Shown here one piece after another: positions 35,215 to 45,730 of a stretch of DNA of 64,000 nucleotides (its first letter is position 1; every line of letters starts with the position of its first letter). Source of the DNA: Arthrobacter globiformis NBRC 12137 (GTDB taxonomy: Bacteria > Actinomycetota > Actinomycetes > Actinomycetales > Micrococcaceae). Where the stretch lies: positions 1-64,000 of the forward strand of contig NZ_BAEG01000012.1 of NCBI RefSeq assembly GCF_000238915.1, written 5' to 3'. The translations under genes were made by a program, and so were the position numbers. The notes under the pieces were generated by a model. That model was not told the DNA's origin. It did no database searches and saw only the letters and a list, made by a program, of their open reading frames with translations.

Positions 35215-38200
35215 GTGAACCAACCGATAGTACTCATTGCCCAGGATTCCCGCGACGTGGCTAAGCCGGTACCGGCCATGCCGGAACCCGCCATCACCAT
35301 CCCCGAGGATCAAAGAAGACCGAGAAGAACGAAAGAGAATTCCCCCGCAGAAACGGGACTGCCGCCGTGGGAGGCGTCCGACTACGCTGCCAGCATCACC
35401 GGCTCCGGCGCCTTCAAGCTGAAGGATTCCGGCGTCGCTCCGCTCGTCGCGGCCGCCCGCGGCTACACCCGCATCGATAAGACCAACTATGCGGAGATGG
35501 CCCGCAAGATGCAGGTCGTCGGGAACTCCAGCCAGGGCAAACGCTTCAAGCGGACACTCTCAGCCCCTGGTAAAGATGGCATGGTCATGCCGTGGTACTC
35601 CCTCGCTGGCATTGTGAAGGCCAAGCGTGAGAATGAGCGGCCGGTCCCGCACACTTATCAGGTCCGCCCGGAATTCCCTGAGAACAACGACGCCGGCAAG
35701 CCGCTGAAGTACGAGTTCGTCGCCAACGTCGGCACCCCGCTGGACCTGCACCCGGCCATCCCGACCGAATGGGTCGACACCACCCCGGTGGTCATGTTCG
35801 CCGAAGGAATGCTCAAGGGCGACTCCGCATTGTCCGCGTATCTGGTACACAACGGTATCTCGTACTCGGAGCTCCGCTCCGAAGGCGTCGAGAACCCGGT
35901 AGCAAAGCTGCGTGAACTGCTCGAACGGATCCCGCACGACGAGCGTGTCCTGATCGTCTCCATCGGTGGTGTCTACAACGCCTCCGGCAACGCGGTGGAC
36001 TGGCGCGAAATCGCGCTTAAAGACCGTATCGGCTGGATCGCGTTCGACGCCGACATCTCTGTCAACCCTGCCGTGCATGCCGCCGCAAACAAGCTCTCCG
36101 CCCAGCTGTCCGAGAAATCCCGGATGTCCGAAATCCTCTACCTGAACCCGGAAGTCACCTCCGGTGACGACGGGTCCATGGCAAAAGCCGGTGTCGATGA
36201 CTTCTTGGCCAGATCTGGCAACTGGGCAGCCCTGATCGCCCTGCTGGACGACGTCATGCCGGACGCTCCTGCGAAGAACGAGGAAGACCGGCCGGGTGCC
36301 TGGCGGGTCAGCAGCAACGGACAGTTCGTGGAGGAATGCGTGCCCCTGCGGACCGGTGCAGGCGGAACCATCGAGGCCTACCGCTGGGACCGACGCGTCG
36401 ACCTCGGCGGCCGCGTGCTGGCCATGGAGACGAGGCGGCAGCCCACCGACCAGGAACTCAAGACCGGCGTCTTCGACCCGAACGTCAAGTCCGAGGACAT
36501 CGACGACGCGCACGTCGAAATCGAGATCTCTTGGCACCTGAACGGCCAGGACCGCTCGGTCATCGTCAGCGGACCTGAAACGATGCTCAGCTACAAGCCC
36601 GAAGACTGGCACCGTCAGAAGGCCAGCCTTCCCCGTGAGCTGCTGTTGCACCCGGAATGGCCTCCGCGGGGCGACAGGGGCGCCAACTGGCTGAAGGCAG
36701 TCAAGCGACACCGCCCAGACGAGGCCAGCTTCAAAACACGGTGGATGCAGATGGGATGGGTCCCCGTCGAAGACGGCGACCCGGTCTTCCTCGTCGGTGA
36801 TCAAATCATCGGATCCGAAGACTCGCGCGGAACTGCGGTACCGGGTATTACTGACAGGGAAATTGAATCGGCTCGGAAGTACGGCGTCGGGGACAACCTG
36901 GCCGGCGACTACGAGGACCCGGCCTTCCGCGAGGAGGTGCGAAACAACTTCCACGCGGTCATGGACACCTACATCCACGCCAAGGCGTGGACGGACCTGG
37001 CGACCGCTACCGTCGTCCTGGCCGGCGCCCTGCGCCCGGCAATCCCGATCCGTCCCAAGGCCACCATTTACGTGTGGGGACCCAAAGGCAAGGGCAAGAG
37101 CTGGACTGCTGAGTGCATGATGCATTTCTGGGCCCGCCACCGCGGCGACTGGCACGAGGAACTTCCTGGCTCCGCTAAGGACACCGCCGCCGCCATGGAA
37201 AACGCCGTTGCCCGCACCCCGATCTGGGTGATCGATGACTTGGCACCCTCGGCACTGAGACGTCAAGCTGAGCAGGAAGACGCCAAGCTGGCCGACATCA
37301 CCAGGGCGATCTTTAACAACGCTTCCAAGCTGCGCATGAATGCAGACATGACGAGCAAGAAAGCGAACAAGCCTATGACCCAGCTGATCCTGACCGCTGA
37401 GAACGAGCTGAGCACCCCTTCGGCAAAGGAACGCCTCATTCCGCTGTACCTCGGCCAGGGCAAGCTCAATAAGGATAAAGGCCCCACCGACGCTCTGAAC
37501 GACATCGCGCGTGATCACGGCACGCCGGCACGCTTCACCGCGCAAATGATCAAGTACATCCGCTTCGCGGCAACGAGGCATCCTGGCGGCTGGGCGGCGT
37601 TCGTGTCGGCCATGGAGGGGGGACGAAGCCAGCTGAAGCACCAGATCAGTAGTCTGATGAAGGAAAACGGTGCAACATCCGGCTCACTGGAGCGCACTTC
37701 AACGCTGGCCGCCGATGTGCTGCTGACATTCTTCATCTTGGAAAACCTCTCCCGGGAACTCGACATGGGGTCGGAGTTCGCCAAGCAGTTCCGGGTCAAC
37801 AGCCCCATGAGCATGAGCGTCATCCAGCTCGTCACTGATGCCCATACCAACAACCAGGAGGAAGCCCCAGGTGTCTCCTTGCTCACGGCGCTGGCGGCGT
37901 TGCTTTCGTCCGGGAAGGCACACGTAATCTCCGGCGACGACCCGTCAAGGGCTCCGATTGAAGGCACAGAGCAGTCGGAGGCCATGACGAACCACCGTCT
38001 TGGCTGGGTTGCCGGAGGCCCAGACGGTTCCCTGCGATCCGCCGGGGAGTCCATCGGCACTGTCGTGACTGTCAAGCGGCAGAAGGTCGTCCTGTTCGAC
38101 AAGGTCACAGCATTCGACGCCGCCAAAAAGGCCTACCCCTCGCTGGTCAAACACGGGCAGGGCCCGAGCGCCGCTTGGTCAGGCATCTGGGACGAAGGGC

Positions 38201-38373
38201 TCGCTGCGGATGTCAAGCGGCCGTTCAAGAGCACCACAGGTACGCCCTTGAACGTTTACGGCTACAAGACCAAGACAGGCACCAGATTCGAAGGTATTCC
38301 TGTCGCGGTCTCGCGTCTCCTCGATCGAGGACCTCTCCCGCAAGAGCTCACCCAGGAGGAAGGGCAGGACTAG
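35215..38373 (+). CDS. DUF3854-DUF927 primase-helicase-like protein
   Basis: A 1052-aa replication-type protein of mobile elements. An N-terminal TOPRIM-like DUF3854 region includes VMFAEGMLKGDSALSAYLV (about residue 190) and GWIAFDADISVNPAVHAA (about 272-290), followed by AKAGVDDFLARSG. The C-terminal DUF927 helicase-like domain has Walker A WGPKGKGKSW (about 620-629) and Walker B VIDDLAPSA (about 672), then TSKKANKPM and ILTAENELSTPS. These proteins prime or unwind the element's own DNA. The GTG start follows AGGG. Iteron-like repeats lie upstream. It supports the view that part of the island can replicate when excised. Confidence 0.8.
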   Translation: MNQPIVLIAQDSRDVAKPVPAMPEPAITIPEDQRRPRRTKENSPAETGLPPWEASDYAASITGSGAFKLKDSGVAPLVAAARGYTRIDKTNYAEMARKMQVVGNSSQGKRFKRTLSAPGKDGMVMPWYSLAGIVKAKRENERPVPHTYQVRPEFPENNDAGKPLKYEFVANVGTPLDLHPAIPTEWVDTTPVVMFAEGMLKGDSALSAYLVHNGISYSELRSEGVENPVAKLRELLERIPHDERVLIVSIGGVYNASGNAVDWREIALKDRIGWIAFDADISVNPAVHAAANKLSAQLSEKSRMSEILYLNPEVTSGDDGSMAKAGVDDFLARSGNWAALIALLDDVMPDAPAKNEEDRPGAWRVSSNGQFVEECVPLRTGAGGTIEAYRWDRRVDLGGRVLAMETRRQPTDQELKTGVFDPNVKSEDIDDAHVEIEISWHLNGQDRSVIVSGPETMLSYKPEDWHRQKASLPRELLLHPEWPPRGDRGANWLKAVKRHRPDEASFKTRWMQMGWVPVEDGDPVFLVGDQIIGSEDSRGTAVPGITDREIESARKYGVGDNLAGDYEDPAFREEVRNNFHAVMDTYIHAKAWTDLATATVVLAGALRPAIPIRPKATIYVWGPKGKGKSWTAECMMHFWARHRGDWHEELPGSAKDTAAAMENAVARTPIWVIDDLAPSALRRQAEQEDAKLADITRAIFNNASKLRMNADMTSKKANKPMTQLILTAENELSTPSAKERLIPLYLGQGKLNKDKGPTDALNDIARDHGTPARFTAQMIKYIRFAATRHPGGWAAFVSAMEGGRSQLKHQISSLMKENGATSGSLERTSTLAADVLLTFFILENLSRELDMGSEFAKQFRVNSPMSMSVIQLVTDAHTNNQEEAPGVSLLTALAALLSSGKAHVISGDDPSRAPIEGTEQSEAMTNHRLGWVAGGPDGSLRSAGESIGTVVTVKRQKVVLFDKVTAFDAAKKAYPSLVKHGQGPSAAWSGIWDEGLAADVKRPFKSTTGTPLNVYGYKTKTGTRFEGIPVAVSRLLDRGPLPQELTQEEGQD

Positions 38374-38442
38374 CCAAACCTCGTCTTGGAGGGCGCTGCC
38401 GACGTTTCGCCCTCCACGCCAAACGTTACCGCCAGCTGTCGG

Positions 38443-38471
38443 CTGCGGCATCCCGATGTGGGATGCCGCAG
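38443..38471. terminator. Perfect 12-bp hairpin after the primase-helicase gene
   Basis: CTGCGGCATCCC (38443-38454) and GGGATGCCGCAG (38460-38471) enclose a 5-nt loop, 70 bp past the stop codon. No T run follows, as is common for actinobacterial terminators. Confidence 0.55.
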
Positions 38472-38584
38472 GAGACAATTCCGCGGCGGAACATTGGGGC
38501 AACTGCCACTCTGAGCATGAGGATAATGTGTAGTTTCGAGCAGAATTTATCCGGCTAGCCGGTGCGTAACCAAGGGGACATCCA

Positions 38585-41500
38585 TTGGCAAGTGAGCCTA
38601 GTCCATTGTTCAACCCAGAACGTCAGGCGTTGAACGATCAGCTCCTAGACGTGAGTCCACGGCTGGCCGGGCTTTACCGGCGTCTTATTCGCCTCGTTGA
38701 CGAAGACCCGCAAGCCGATGAATCTTTGGCTCGTGCCTCATTGATCGGCCACTGTGTTCGGGAGCTTATGAATCGTCTCCCGGACGTTCTTGCGGATGTT
38801 CCGGATATGCTCGACCCAGTATCGCCAAAATCGTCGCAATTGCTCAAACAGCTGCAGGTGCTAGCCGAGAAGCATTCCGATGTCCTGACAAAGGTCACAG
38901 ACCTGACGACTGCCGTTTCAGGGGAGCGCATCGAACTAATTCCGATCCCACGCCCGCTCTACGAATCCTTGCGACGAATAATCCATGCCGTAGAACAGGA
39001 GACTGGACGTGCCCAAGAGCGTGATGCCGTAGTTGTGGCTCGAGCCAGAACTGCTAGGGGGCCAGCTTACGAAAGGTGGCGCGCCGCGCGGAAGTTTTTT
39101 ATGGACTTCACCCACCTCGACAATCACGTTGGCCAAGACGAACGGACCATACCGACCAACGAGCAGATCCTGGAGCACCTCGAAGCTATCGAGGCAACAC
39201 TTGCGATTCGGTTGACTAAGTTTTTCGATAACCGTCGGCTTCTTGATGATTTACTGGCCGAGGCAAACCGACCCGCTGGTGATCAAGAACATGGCGAGTC
39301 GGTTCGGTACGTATCCCCGGAAAGGACAGTGGTCCGCAACCTACTGACTAGAATTGGCTCCCTCCCTCTAAGGCGTGTTTTCTACCGCGGTCTGCAAAAT
39401 CCCCTATGGGTAACTCCTTTGGCAGATGAAGGTGCCTTCAGGAACCCGCCGGAGCCACGAATGGACAACGAAGGCAACGTCCGTGAGGAGCCGTGGCCGG
39501 AAATGGACTTCCTGGTCCGCATGGCGCAAGCAGTTCCTCGAGAGGTTGTAGATGTTGGACTCACGCTCGCTGTCAGCAAGAACTCTTGGGTGAGACGAGG
39601 ACTAGTCGAGATTGCTGCCACAGTTCCGGCCGAGGTCGCAGTAAGCCTGGCTGTTGCCTTTCGCCAGTGGGGTCACAACAACTTCGGCTGGCGCACTGAC
39701 CCTCGCCATTTGGTCACGATGACCGAGAAGCTCCTGATAGACGGCCAGCACAAGCTGGGCATGAAGTTCGCCACGGCGCTCTTCCAGCCCAAGAAGTTGA
39801 AGGCTCTCACAGCGGAGGCTTCGGACTGTGGGGTTGGCCTTGAAGACTACTGGTACGAGGAATCGCTGCCTAGGATTGCTGAGGCTCTCGGCGACAGACG
39901 CCTTGGAACCCTCGTCCTTTGGCTCGAGGCATACGAAAAAGTCACTGGTAAATTCGACGACGAAACCGGTACCGACTTCAGTTACATAGGGCGCGCGGAG
40001 ATCGGGGCTCGGCAAGCAGGCCCACCTGGGGTCGAAACGGCGTTGATTGATGCCATACGCAATGCCGCAATGAGGCAAATGGCGGTTGCCCCAACGCAAA
40101 CGGTGGCAGCCCTCATGCGCAGCAAGCTGTCATTGGTGAACCGCATCTGCTTGTTTGTTACTGCCGAAGCCCTCAGAAACGCTGAACCAGGTTCGAGGGA
40201 AACGCTTGTCTCCGCGGTGCACCCTCTTATCGACAGGCCAGAGTTCGGGCTGCCGGAGTTCCGGATCGAGTTCGCGGCTTTCCTCAGGGCCACAGCAGCA
40301 GCACTCGGTCCCGAAAAGCTACTGCCGTTAGTGGTGACACTCGAGCGCGGTCCGCTGGGCTCTCTCGAGCGGTTAAAGGAGCGACTTGCTGTTCAGCTGG
40401 ACGACAGCCTTGACATAGACACAGAGGCGAAATCCTACACTGCTCGTTGGCGTCATCGCCTTCTATCGACCGTAGGCAAGGACGCACTACCAGCGACATT
40501 GGGCGAGCAACTTCAGGATCTAGACCAGCAGTTCGGTGTGATTGAGAATCCGTGCTCTCCCGATTTCGCCATGACCTCTTGGAGCGGGCCGGAAAGCGTT
40601 TTGGGTCAAAATGACATAGCCGCCATGGCCGCCCAAGACCTCCTGCGCCACCTCGAAACGTGGCACCCGGATCCGCAGCAATGGCATGGTCCCTCGCACG
40701 AGGGTCAAGGGCGCGAACTTACGGCCGTGGTCACGGACCGGGCGGATCTTTTCGATGGACTCACCAACGACATTCTCTCTCTTAGGCCAACATACCTACG
40801 GGCAGTCCTTCGGGGGTGGGAGAACGCATGCGCTGCTGGACACGAGCTACCTTGGCCCCAGGTTGTGGCGATAATTCAGCGAACAGTGGAGCTACCTGAT
40901 AGGTTGCCATTCCAACCAGAAGGACGCGAATTCGACGACGACCGAGACTACTCGGCGGCCAAAGATGCTGCAGTCCGCCTGACCGTAACGATGCTTCAGA
41001 AGCGCGCAGGCCACTCGGTGCCCCCGCTTTCGGATGTGATGATCCTTGCTCCTACGATCCTGAGCATGGCCGGTGATCAGCAACTTCGAACCGATTACTT
41101 GACGACTGCCACTGGCGACATGGACGCTTTCACGCTCTCGGTGAACCGGACACTTCCCCGGGCCGTTCGGGCACTGGTGGCCCTGACAGGCTGGAATGGC
41201 TTCAATGCCGAGGACGGTCCTGTCATCAAGTCTCTTGACGAGCTCCTCGGACGCGACGATCCACATGGTGCGGTCGCAGCCGTCTTTGGAGAATCGGTAG
41301 CAGTCCTGTTCACCCACGCGCAGCCTTGGCTACTGGCAAACGCTTCGCGGATCTTCGGAGGAGACGGTGGCCAGACCTCCCGTCATCAGGTTGCCCTCTC
41401 AACAGCGCTCGCCACTCATAATTTCCATCCGAAGTTACTAGAGGTGCTGCGCGGACCAATTGCTGCGGCCCTCATGCGAGGGCAACCCCTTGCAGTCGGA

Positions 41501-42136
41501 TGGGCCAACAGCCGAAGTCCTGAACGACTTATCGGTGATTGGATCGTCCATGCTTACATCGTTGGGGGAATAGGCAAAGACGACGAGCTCATGCACCTGT
41601 TCTTTGAACAGGCCAGCGTGGATCTTCGGGGTGATGTGCTGGGGCACATTGGCTGGCAGCTCATGGAAGCCGATTCTGTTGGAGCGGACATTCTGAAAAA
41701 GGCCGGTGATCTCTGGGATTGGCGTGCCGCCAAAGTGGAGGAGAAGCCCTCAACGGCAAAAGAATTGAAAGATTTCTTCTGGTACGTCAAAAGCGGCAAG
41801 TTTTCTGCCGGATGGTGGGTCCCCCGGCTCAACCAGGCTCTCGTCCTGTCTCCCAGACCCGACATCGGTGGCTTGATCCATGAGCAGCTCGCCGAAGCCT
41901 CAAAGCAGTATCCGGGACCTGTTCTCTGCATTGTTCGGACTCTTGTTGCCGGCGCAGTCGAAAGTCGCGGAGACCAATACATGCTGATCGAGCACGCAGT
42001 CCCACAGATTATTGCCTCTGCCCTCAGCAGCGTTGACCCCGAGATCGGCGCGGAAGCCACCGCCTTTATGCACGAGCTTGGCGAACGGGGCTACATCGAC
42101 TTGGACGCGTCGGTCGCTGTGCTGCGGCAACACTAA
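38585..42136 (+). CDS. Unrecognised 1183-aa helical protein
   Basis: No known family recognised. TTG 38585 is supported by AAGGGG 8-9 nt upstream. It is soluble and almost entirely helical. An N-terminal segment (ARASLIGHCVRELMNRLPDVL, then a coiled stretch to about residue 115) precedes a middle section with FYRGLQNPLWVTPLADEGAF and PPEPR (about 265-295). Next come HEAT-like helical pairs with repeated VPREVVDVGLTLAVS / VPAEVAVSLAVAF spacing, and a long C-terminal helical region. No Walker A, nuclease or membrane motif was seen. Large helical proteins of this type are common as sensors or scaffolds in island-borne defence systems; that role is inference. Base composition is less GC-rich than the flanks. 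Confidence 0.7.
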   Translation: MASEPSPLFNPERQALNDQLLDVSPRLAGLYRRLIRLVDEDPQADESLARASLIGHCVRELMNRLPDVLADVPDMLDPVSPKSSQLLKQLQVLAEKHSDVLTKVTDLTTAVSGERIELIPIPRPLYESLRRIIHAVEQETGRAQERDAVVVARARTARGPAYERWRAARKFFMDFTHLDNHVGQDERTIPTNEQILEHLEAIEATLAIRLTKFFDNRRLLDDLLAEANRPAGDQEHGESVRYVSPERTVVRNLLTRIGSLPLRRVFYRGLQNPLWVTPLADEGAFRNPPEPRMDNEGNVREEPWPEMDFLVRMAQAVPREVVDVGLTLAVSKNSWVRRGLVEIAATVPAEVAVSLAVAFRQWGHNNFGWRTDPRHLVTMTEKLLIDGQHKLGMKFATALFQPKKLKALTAEASDCGVGLEDYWYEESLPRIAEALGDRRLGTLVLWLEAYEKVTGKFDDETGTDFSYIGRAEIGARQAGPPGVETALIDAIRNAAMRQMAVAPTQTVAALMRSKLSLVNRICLFVTAEALRNAEPGSRETLVSAVHPLIDRPEFGLPEFRIEFAAFLRATAAALGPEKLLPLVVTLERGPLGSLERLKERLAVQLDDSLDIDTEAKSYTARWRHRLLSTVGKDALPATLGEQLQDLDQQFGVIENPCSPDFAMTSWSGPESVLGQNDIAAMAAQDLLRHLETWHPDPQQWHGPSHEGQGRELTAVVTDRADLFDGLTNDILSLRPTYLRAVLRGWENACAAGHELPWPQVVAIIQRTVELPDRLPFQPEGREFDDDRDYSAAKDAAVRLTVTMLQKRAGHSVPPLSDVMILAPTILSMAGDQQLRTDYLTTATGDMDAFTLSVNRTLPRAVRALVALTGWNGFNAEDGPVIKSLDELLGRDDPHGAVAAVFGESVAVLFTHAQPWLLANASRIFGGDGGQTSRHQVALSTALATHNFHPKLLEVLRGPIAAALMRGQPLAVGWANSRSPERLIGDWIVHAYIVGGIGKDDELMHLFFEQASVDLRGDVLGHIGWQLMEADSVGADILKKAGDLWDWRAAKVEEKPSTAKELKDFFWYVKSGKFSAGWWVPRLNQALVLSPRPDIGGLIHEQLAEASKQYPGPVLCIVRTLVAGAVESRGDQYMLIEHAVPQIIASALSSVDPEIGAEATAFMHELGERGYIDLDASVAVLRQH

Positions 42137-42541
42137 GATGCTCCCGCCGGTCCGGCCAGCTCCCCAAGGCATCAGCGGATTGGAGATCTGGCAATACCTG
42201 CCGTGGATGTCCACGACGGCTGGATCAGCCATGAACCGATTCTACCGACGACCCGAAGACCCGGCGCCAATTGGTGTCAGCCGCCTGCCCGCGCCACCCG
42301 AAAGGGTCTCCCCTTGGCGAGTTCCTTGTTTCGCCGGGGGAGGATCGTGGACGTCAATGACGGCGCGGTTCATCGGGCTTCCTGTCGGATGCATCTGATT
42401 GCCGGGACGCCGCATCCTGCCAACAAGAGACCATGGCTCATGCACTTGGCTTACAGTGACGGCGGGACGAACGGGCCGAGATGTGCAGATATTTCACGGG
42501 GATGGTAGGGCGAAGCACGGAGGAGGAATTGTCCGCGTCCA
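42137..42541. other. Convergent intergenic region without a gene
   Basis: About 400 bp between the 1183-aa gene (+) and the helicase gene (-). Short open frames cross it on both strands, but none has a ribosome site or recognisable content, and no clear terminator hairpin was found. Confidence 0.4.
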
Positions 42542-45500
42542 TTAGGGCGAGCAGAAGACGCGCAGCCGGCCACCCACCTGGGAGACTGCACTCCAGGCAG
42601 TCTGTAGGAGGGAGTAGATCTGTATGAGTTGGGGTGTTGGATTTTCGACGGCGGCGCGCAGCGCTGACTCGCTCATCGCCGCTCCGAGTACGAGCCAGAC
42701 CTCCCGGTCCGCATTGGGGTTTGTAATGACTGAACGTGCGTGCGACCACATCTCCTGGCCATTGCTGAAGCGTCCAACCCGAAGTCTCTTGGCCACATGT
42801 TGGCTCCCCTTCATCGTCAACGTCCAATCCTGCCCCCAGTAGCCAACCTGAGGGACGTCGGCATTGATCGGTTGCAGCCAGAGGAGATTTTTCACTGCCT
42901 GAGAAACGATCTCATGCAAGGCAGATGCCGAGAGCTTGGATCCCTTGCCGGCCTTCGCATGTAGGAATGCGATCCGATCCGGCTGGACGGCGATGAAGTC
43001 CGCTATCTCGGCGCCCAAATCCGCGCATAGCAGCATGTCAAGGTTAGGAAAGTACTTTGTCATTTCTGGGCTTGTTCCGATCGGAGCTCTCGTCGCGAGT
43101 TGATCAATAAGGCCGAAAACCGAGTCGGCGTCCCAATTGCCGTCGCTTCGAGGACGTCCTTTTTCACTGCTTGCGGAAGCTAGCGGGTCAACAGCAGTGA
43201 GAACGTCGAGCAGCCAGAACCGCTTGGTGTCTTGGTCGGGACGCATTGGTTGTACGAAGCTCCCGTTTGCATACATGAAGCCTTGCTCGGCCGGGACAAC
43301 GCGAAGCAGTTGTTCTGCATTAATGACCCTGGTCAGCTCCCGCTGTGGGGCAGAACGATCTCTGAAGTCCATCTGGGCGAGCTTCGGACAGCTGAACTCG
43401 TAGCGCCCGCGGTCTTCTTGCCAGGCGACGCGGGCGGTGAACGTCTCGCCGTTGACCTCAAGTGTTGTCTGCCCGTTGATCACGTCGTTCGCGTAGTCGT
43501 CGAGGCGCAGCTGCTCGGATGAGCCGCCCTCCAGTTGGCGTTCGAAGCGCTCCACGTCGACGTCAAGCAGGATGTGGGTGGGCGACTTGTCCGACGGGTC
43601 GTCTGATGAACGGGCATAGCGATGGAACGTAGAAGTAGGTTGGTGAGCGTCGTCCTCGAGTGTCAACGACAGTTCGTCAATCCATGCCGCGTATTCAGCA
43701 AAGGTCCGCTCCGCGCTGCGGCTGTCACGAACACGCGATCGACTGAGGCCGAGGTAGCGGCGGAACTTTTTGCCGTCGCTTCTCACCTGAGGATACCCCT
43801 CGGCCACCGAGCAGATGTAGGCATAGTCGGTCAGATCTGGCGCTAGGTCACCGATGGCGGCCGCCCGGATAGTCTTGGCCCGAATCGACCGCTTGCTCAG
43901 GTCGGTGTTATCCATAGAGACAGTCGTGAGGAGGGAATCACCGGCCAGCAGCCGCGACAGCCGCATCGGCGTCTCGCGGCTGAAGGCATCCGTCATTAGC
44001 ATTGGTGTGCGGCCCTCGGTATCGAACACGAAGACATGCGCGTCCTTGACGCGAAGGACTGTGAAGCCGAACGTCGCCTCTATGAAAAGCCCCGTGCGGA
44101 GGAACATCGAGTTGCTTACGTCGATAAACGGCAGGACTATGGTGCGGTCGTCGGGGTATTGCCACCTCAGGACCTCTCGATCTTCGGCCTGCCATTCCTC
44201 CGAAACTCGTTCGGCGATCTCATCAAGGTTCATCACGGAAGCAGAGCGAAAAACCCTGGTGGCTAACGGGTAAGAAAAGTGCTTCCACGCGTCGTCCGCT
44301 TCAAGATCAAGCAACGAGCGAAACTTGCCACCGTAGTAGACACTGGACGGCTGAGCGGAGAGCAGGTCCTTTGCGAGACTTGGAGTGGTGGCGGCTGCCT
44401 CGCCGGCCTTCTCGTCGAAGGTTTCGTAGTTCCTCCACACCGCCTCGACGTCAAATCCGTCTCGTGCGACTACCCAGGCCGCGCTGTCGTCAGGGTCTTT
44501 TGTAGGATTTCTGAGTACTCGACCGATCTGTTGGATCGTACTCCGGTCCGTACCAAGGCGATCGTAGAAGGCGAGGATGCGGAATCTAGGGTCGTCTACG
44601 CCCTCAACGAGTTTGAATTGATGAACCCAATAGTCTGCCTCCGATTTGTCTGGGTTGGGAACGGATCGCAGAAGCCCGACGTTCTCGTCCGTTTCGAATT
44701 TTTCATGAATGCCTATGGCCTGGCGTCCCGCCTTCCGCAGGGCAGCAACGATGTCGCGGATGCTCTCGGCGTTGCCGCAGCGGATGATCACCCTCGTGTC
44801 CGGATGAGTCGCGATCTTCTCTCTTACGAACTCGACTAGCTCGCTTACGAAAATGTCGGAGGTGGATGCGGGCAAGGTTCGAAAGTGGGGAGATCTTAGG
44901 AAGCCCTCGCTGGCCGCCTTTTGATGCGAGTAACGGAACCGGTGAGAGGGATGGACATTGAAGAATTTCTGATCGTTCCGGTAGGGCGTGGCTGTCAGGA
45001 GAATCGTTGGACACCCGAGAGATCTGATGGCCGTAGACCACCGCGGCGCTGGCTCGTAGTGGCCCTCATCAACGAAGACTGCTTTAATATCCGCAAACAA
45101 CTCCGCCATTCGGACTTCGTCCCGGTCGCATTCTTCGTAGATCTTCAGAAGCTTCGCGGTTGTGGCTACGAAGACGGTTGGCTCCTCGACGTCTGCCAAC
45201 TTGCTGATTTGCTTTGTTGTAGGCAACTCCAAGATGACCGGGAAGCTGTCAGAACGATGTGCGTTGAGCCGTTCCCAAACCCGGTACTCAAGATCTCGTT
45301 TCAGCTGCCCCAGGATTCCTCGCCACGGTGCAACGACGAGGAAGTGCTTACCGGAACGACCTGTGCCAGCAGATGCATTCTCGATCGCCGCAGCGACAAC
45401 CGCCGTCTTCCCAGTCCCAGTCGGCATAGTGATCAGTGCAGATTGGCCGCTCGCTTGCTCTTGGTTGAGATATTCGTCGATCACTTCGAGGGCCGCCGTT

Positions 45501-45544
45501 TGATGCGGCCAAAGACTGGAAGAGAGGGCTTTCGAGCTGGTCAC
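42542..45544 (-). CDS. DEAD/DEAH-box SF2 helicase (type III Res/ UvrB-like)
   Basis: A 1000-aa helicase with the two-domain core at the N-terminus: LWPHQTAALEVI (Q-like motif), MPTGTGKT (residues 40-47), VFVDEGHYEPAP (DEGH variant of DEAH, about 158), LLTATPYRND, then RVIIRCGNAESIRDIVAAL and DRSTIQQIGRVLRNP (motif VI). About 550 residues of unassigned C-terminal sequence follow, where a nuclease or target-binding domain could sit. GTG 45544 puts the Q motif at residue 12, normal for the family; the frame extends to 45601. It is divergent from the DUF6308-like gene. Such helicases with long C-terminal extensions are often found in defence islands. Confidence 0.85.
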   Translation of the reverse strand: MTSSKALSSSLWPHQTAALEVIDEYLNQEQASGQSALITMPTGTGKTAVVAAAIENASAGTGRSGKHFLVVAPWRGILGQLKRDLEYRVWERLNAHRSDSFPVILELPTTKQISKLADVEEPTVFVATTAKLLKIYEECDRDEVRMAELFADIKAVFVDEGHYEPAPRWSTAIRSLGCPTILLTATPYRNDQKFFNVHPSHRFRYSHQKAASEGFLRSPHFRTLPASTSDIFVSELVEFVREKIATHPDTRVIIRCGNAESIRDIVAALRKAGRQAIGIHEKFETDENVGLLRSVPNPDKSEADYWVHQFKLVEGVDDPRFRILAFYDRLGTDRSTIQQIGRVLRNPTKDPDDSAAWVVARDGFDVEAVWRNYETFDEKAGEAAATTPSLAKDLLSAQPSSVYYGGKFRSLLDLEADDAWKHFSYPLATRVFRSASVMNLDEIAERVSEEWQAEDREVLRWQYPDDRTIVLPFIDVSNSMFLRTGLFIEATFGFTVLRVKDAHVFVFDTEGRTPMLMTDAFSRETPMRLSRLLAGDSLLTTVSMDNTDLSKRSIRAKTIRAAAIGDLAPDLTDYAYICSVAEGYPQVRSDGKKFRRYLGLSRSRVRDSRSAERTFAEYAAWIDELSLTLEDDAHQPTSTFHRYARSSDDPSDKSPTHILLDVDVERFERQLEGGSSEQLRLDDYANDVINGQTTLEVNGETFTARVAWQEDRGRYEFSCPKLAQMDFRDRSAPQRELTRVINAEQLLRVVPAEQGFMYANGSFVQPMRPDQDTKRFWLLDVLTAVDPLASASSEKGRPRSDGNWDADSVFGLIDQLATRAPIGTSPEMTKYFPNLDMLLCADLGAEIADFIAVQPDRIAFLHAKAGKGSKLSASALHEIVSQAVKNLLWLQPINADVPQVGYWGQDWTLTMKGSQHVAKRLRVGRFSNGQEMWSHARSVITNPNADREVWLVLGAAMSESALRAAVENPTPQLIQIYSLLQTAWSAVSQVGGRLRVFCSP

Positions 45545-45730
45545 GGGCCACCCAGCACAGACGGTTCTTGCATGTATCCAACCTAGGGCCCGTGGAGCCA
45601 AATCCCCGGAAATTCGGGCGGGTCGGCCCTTAACGCCGGCGGACGATCAACATCGGCACATCGGCTCGGCGCAGCACCGCCCTGGCGAGTCAGCGGGTGT
45701 TTCGGGAAACGGGACGCCTATGCTCAGCTC

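Noticed and set aside
35560..37641. 693-aa open frame on the minus strand
   Set aside because: Antisense to the DUF927-type gene, which has clear Walker motifs; Val/Gly/Asp-rich translation typical of a shadow.
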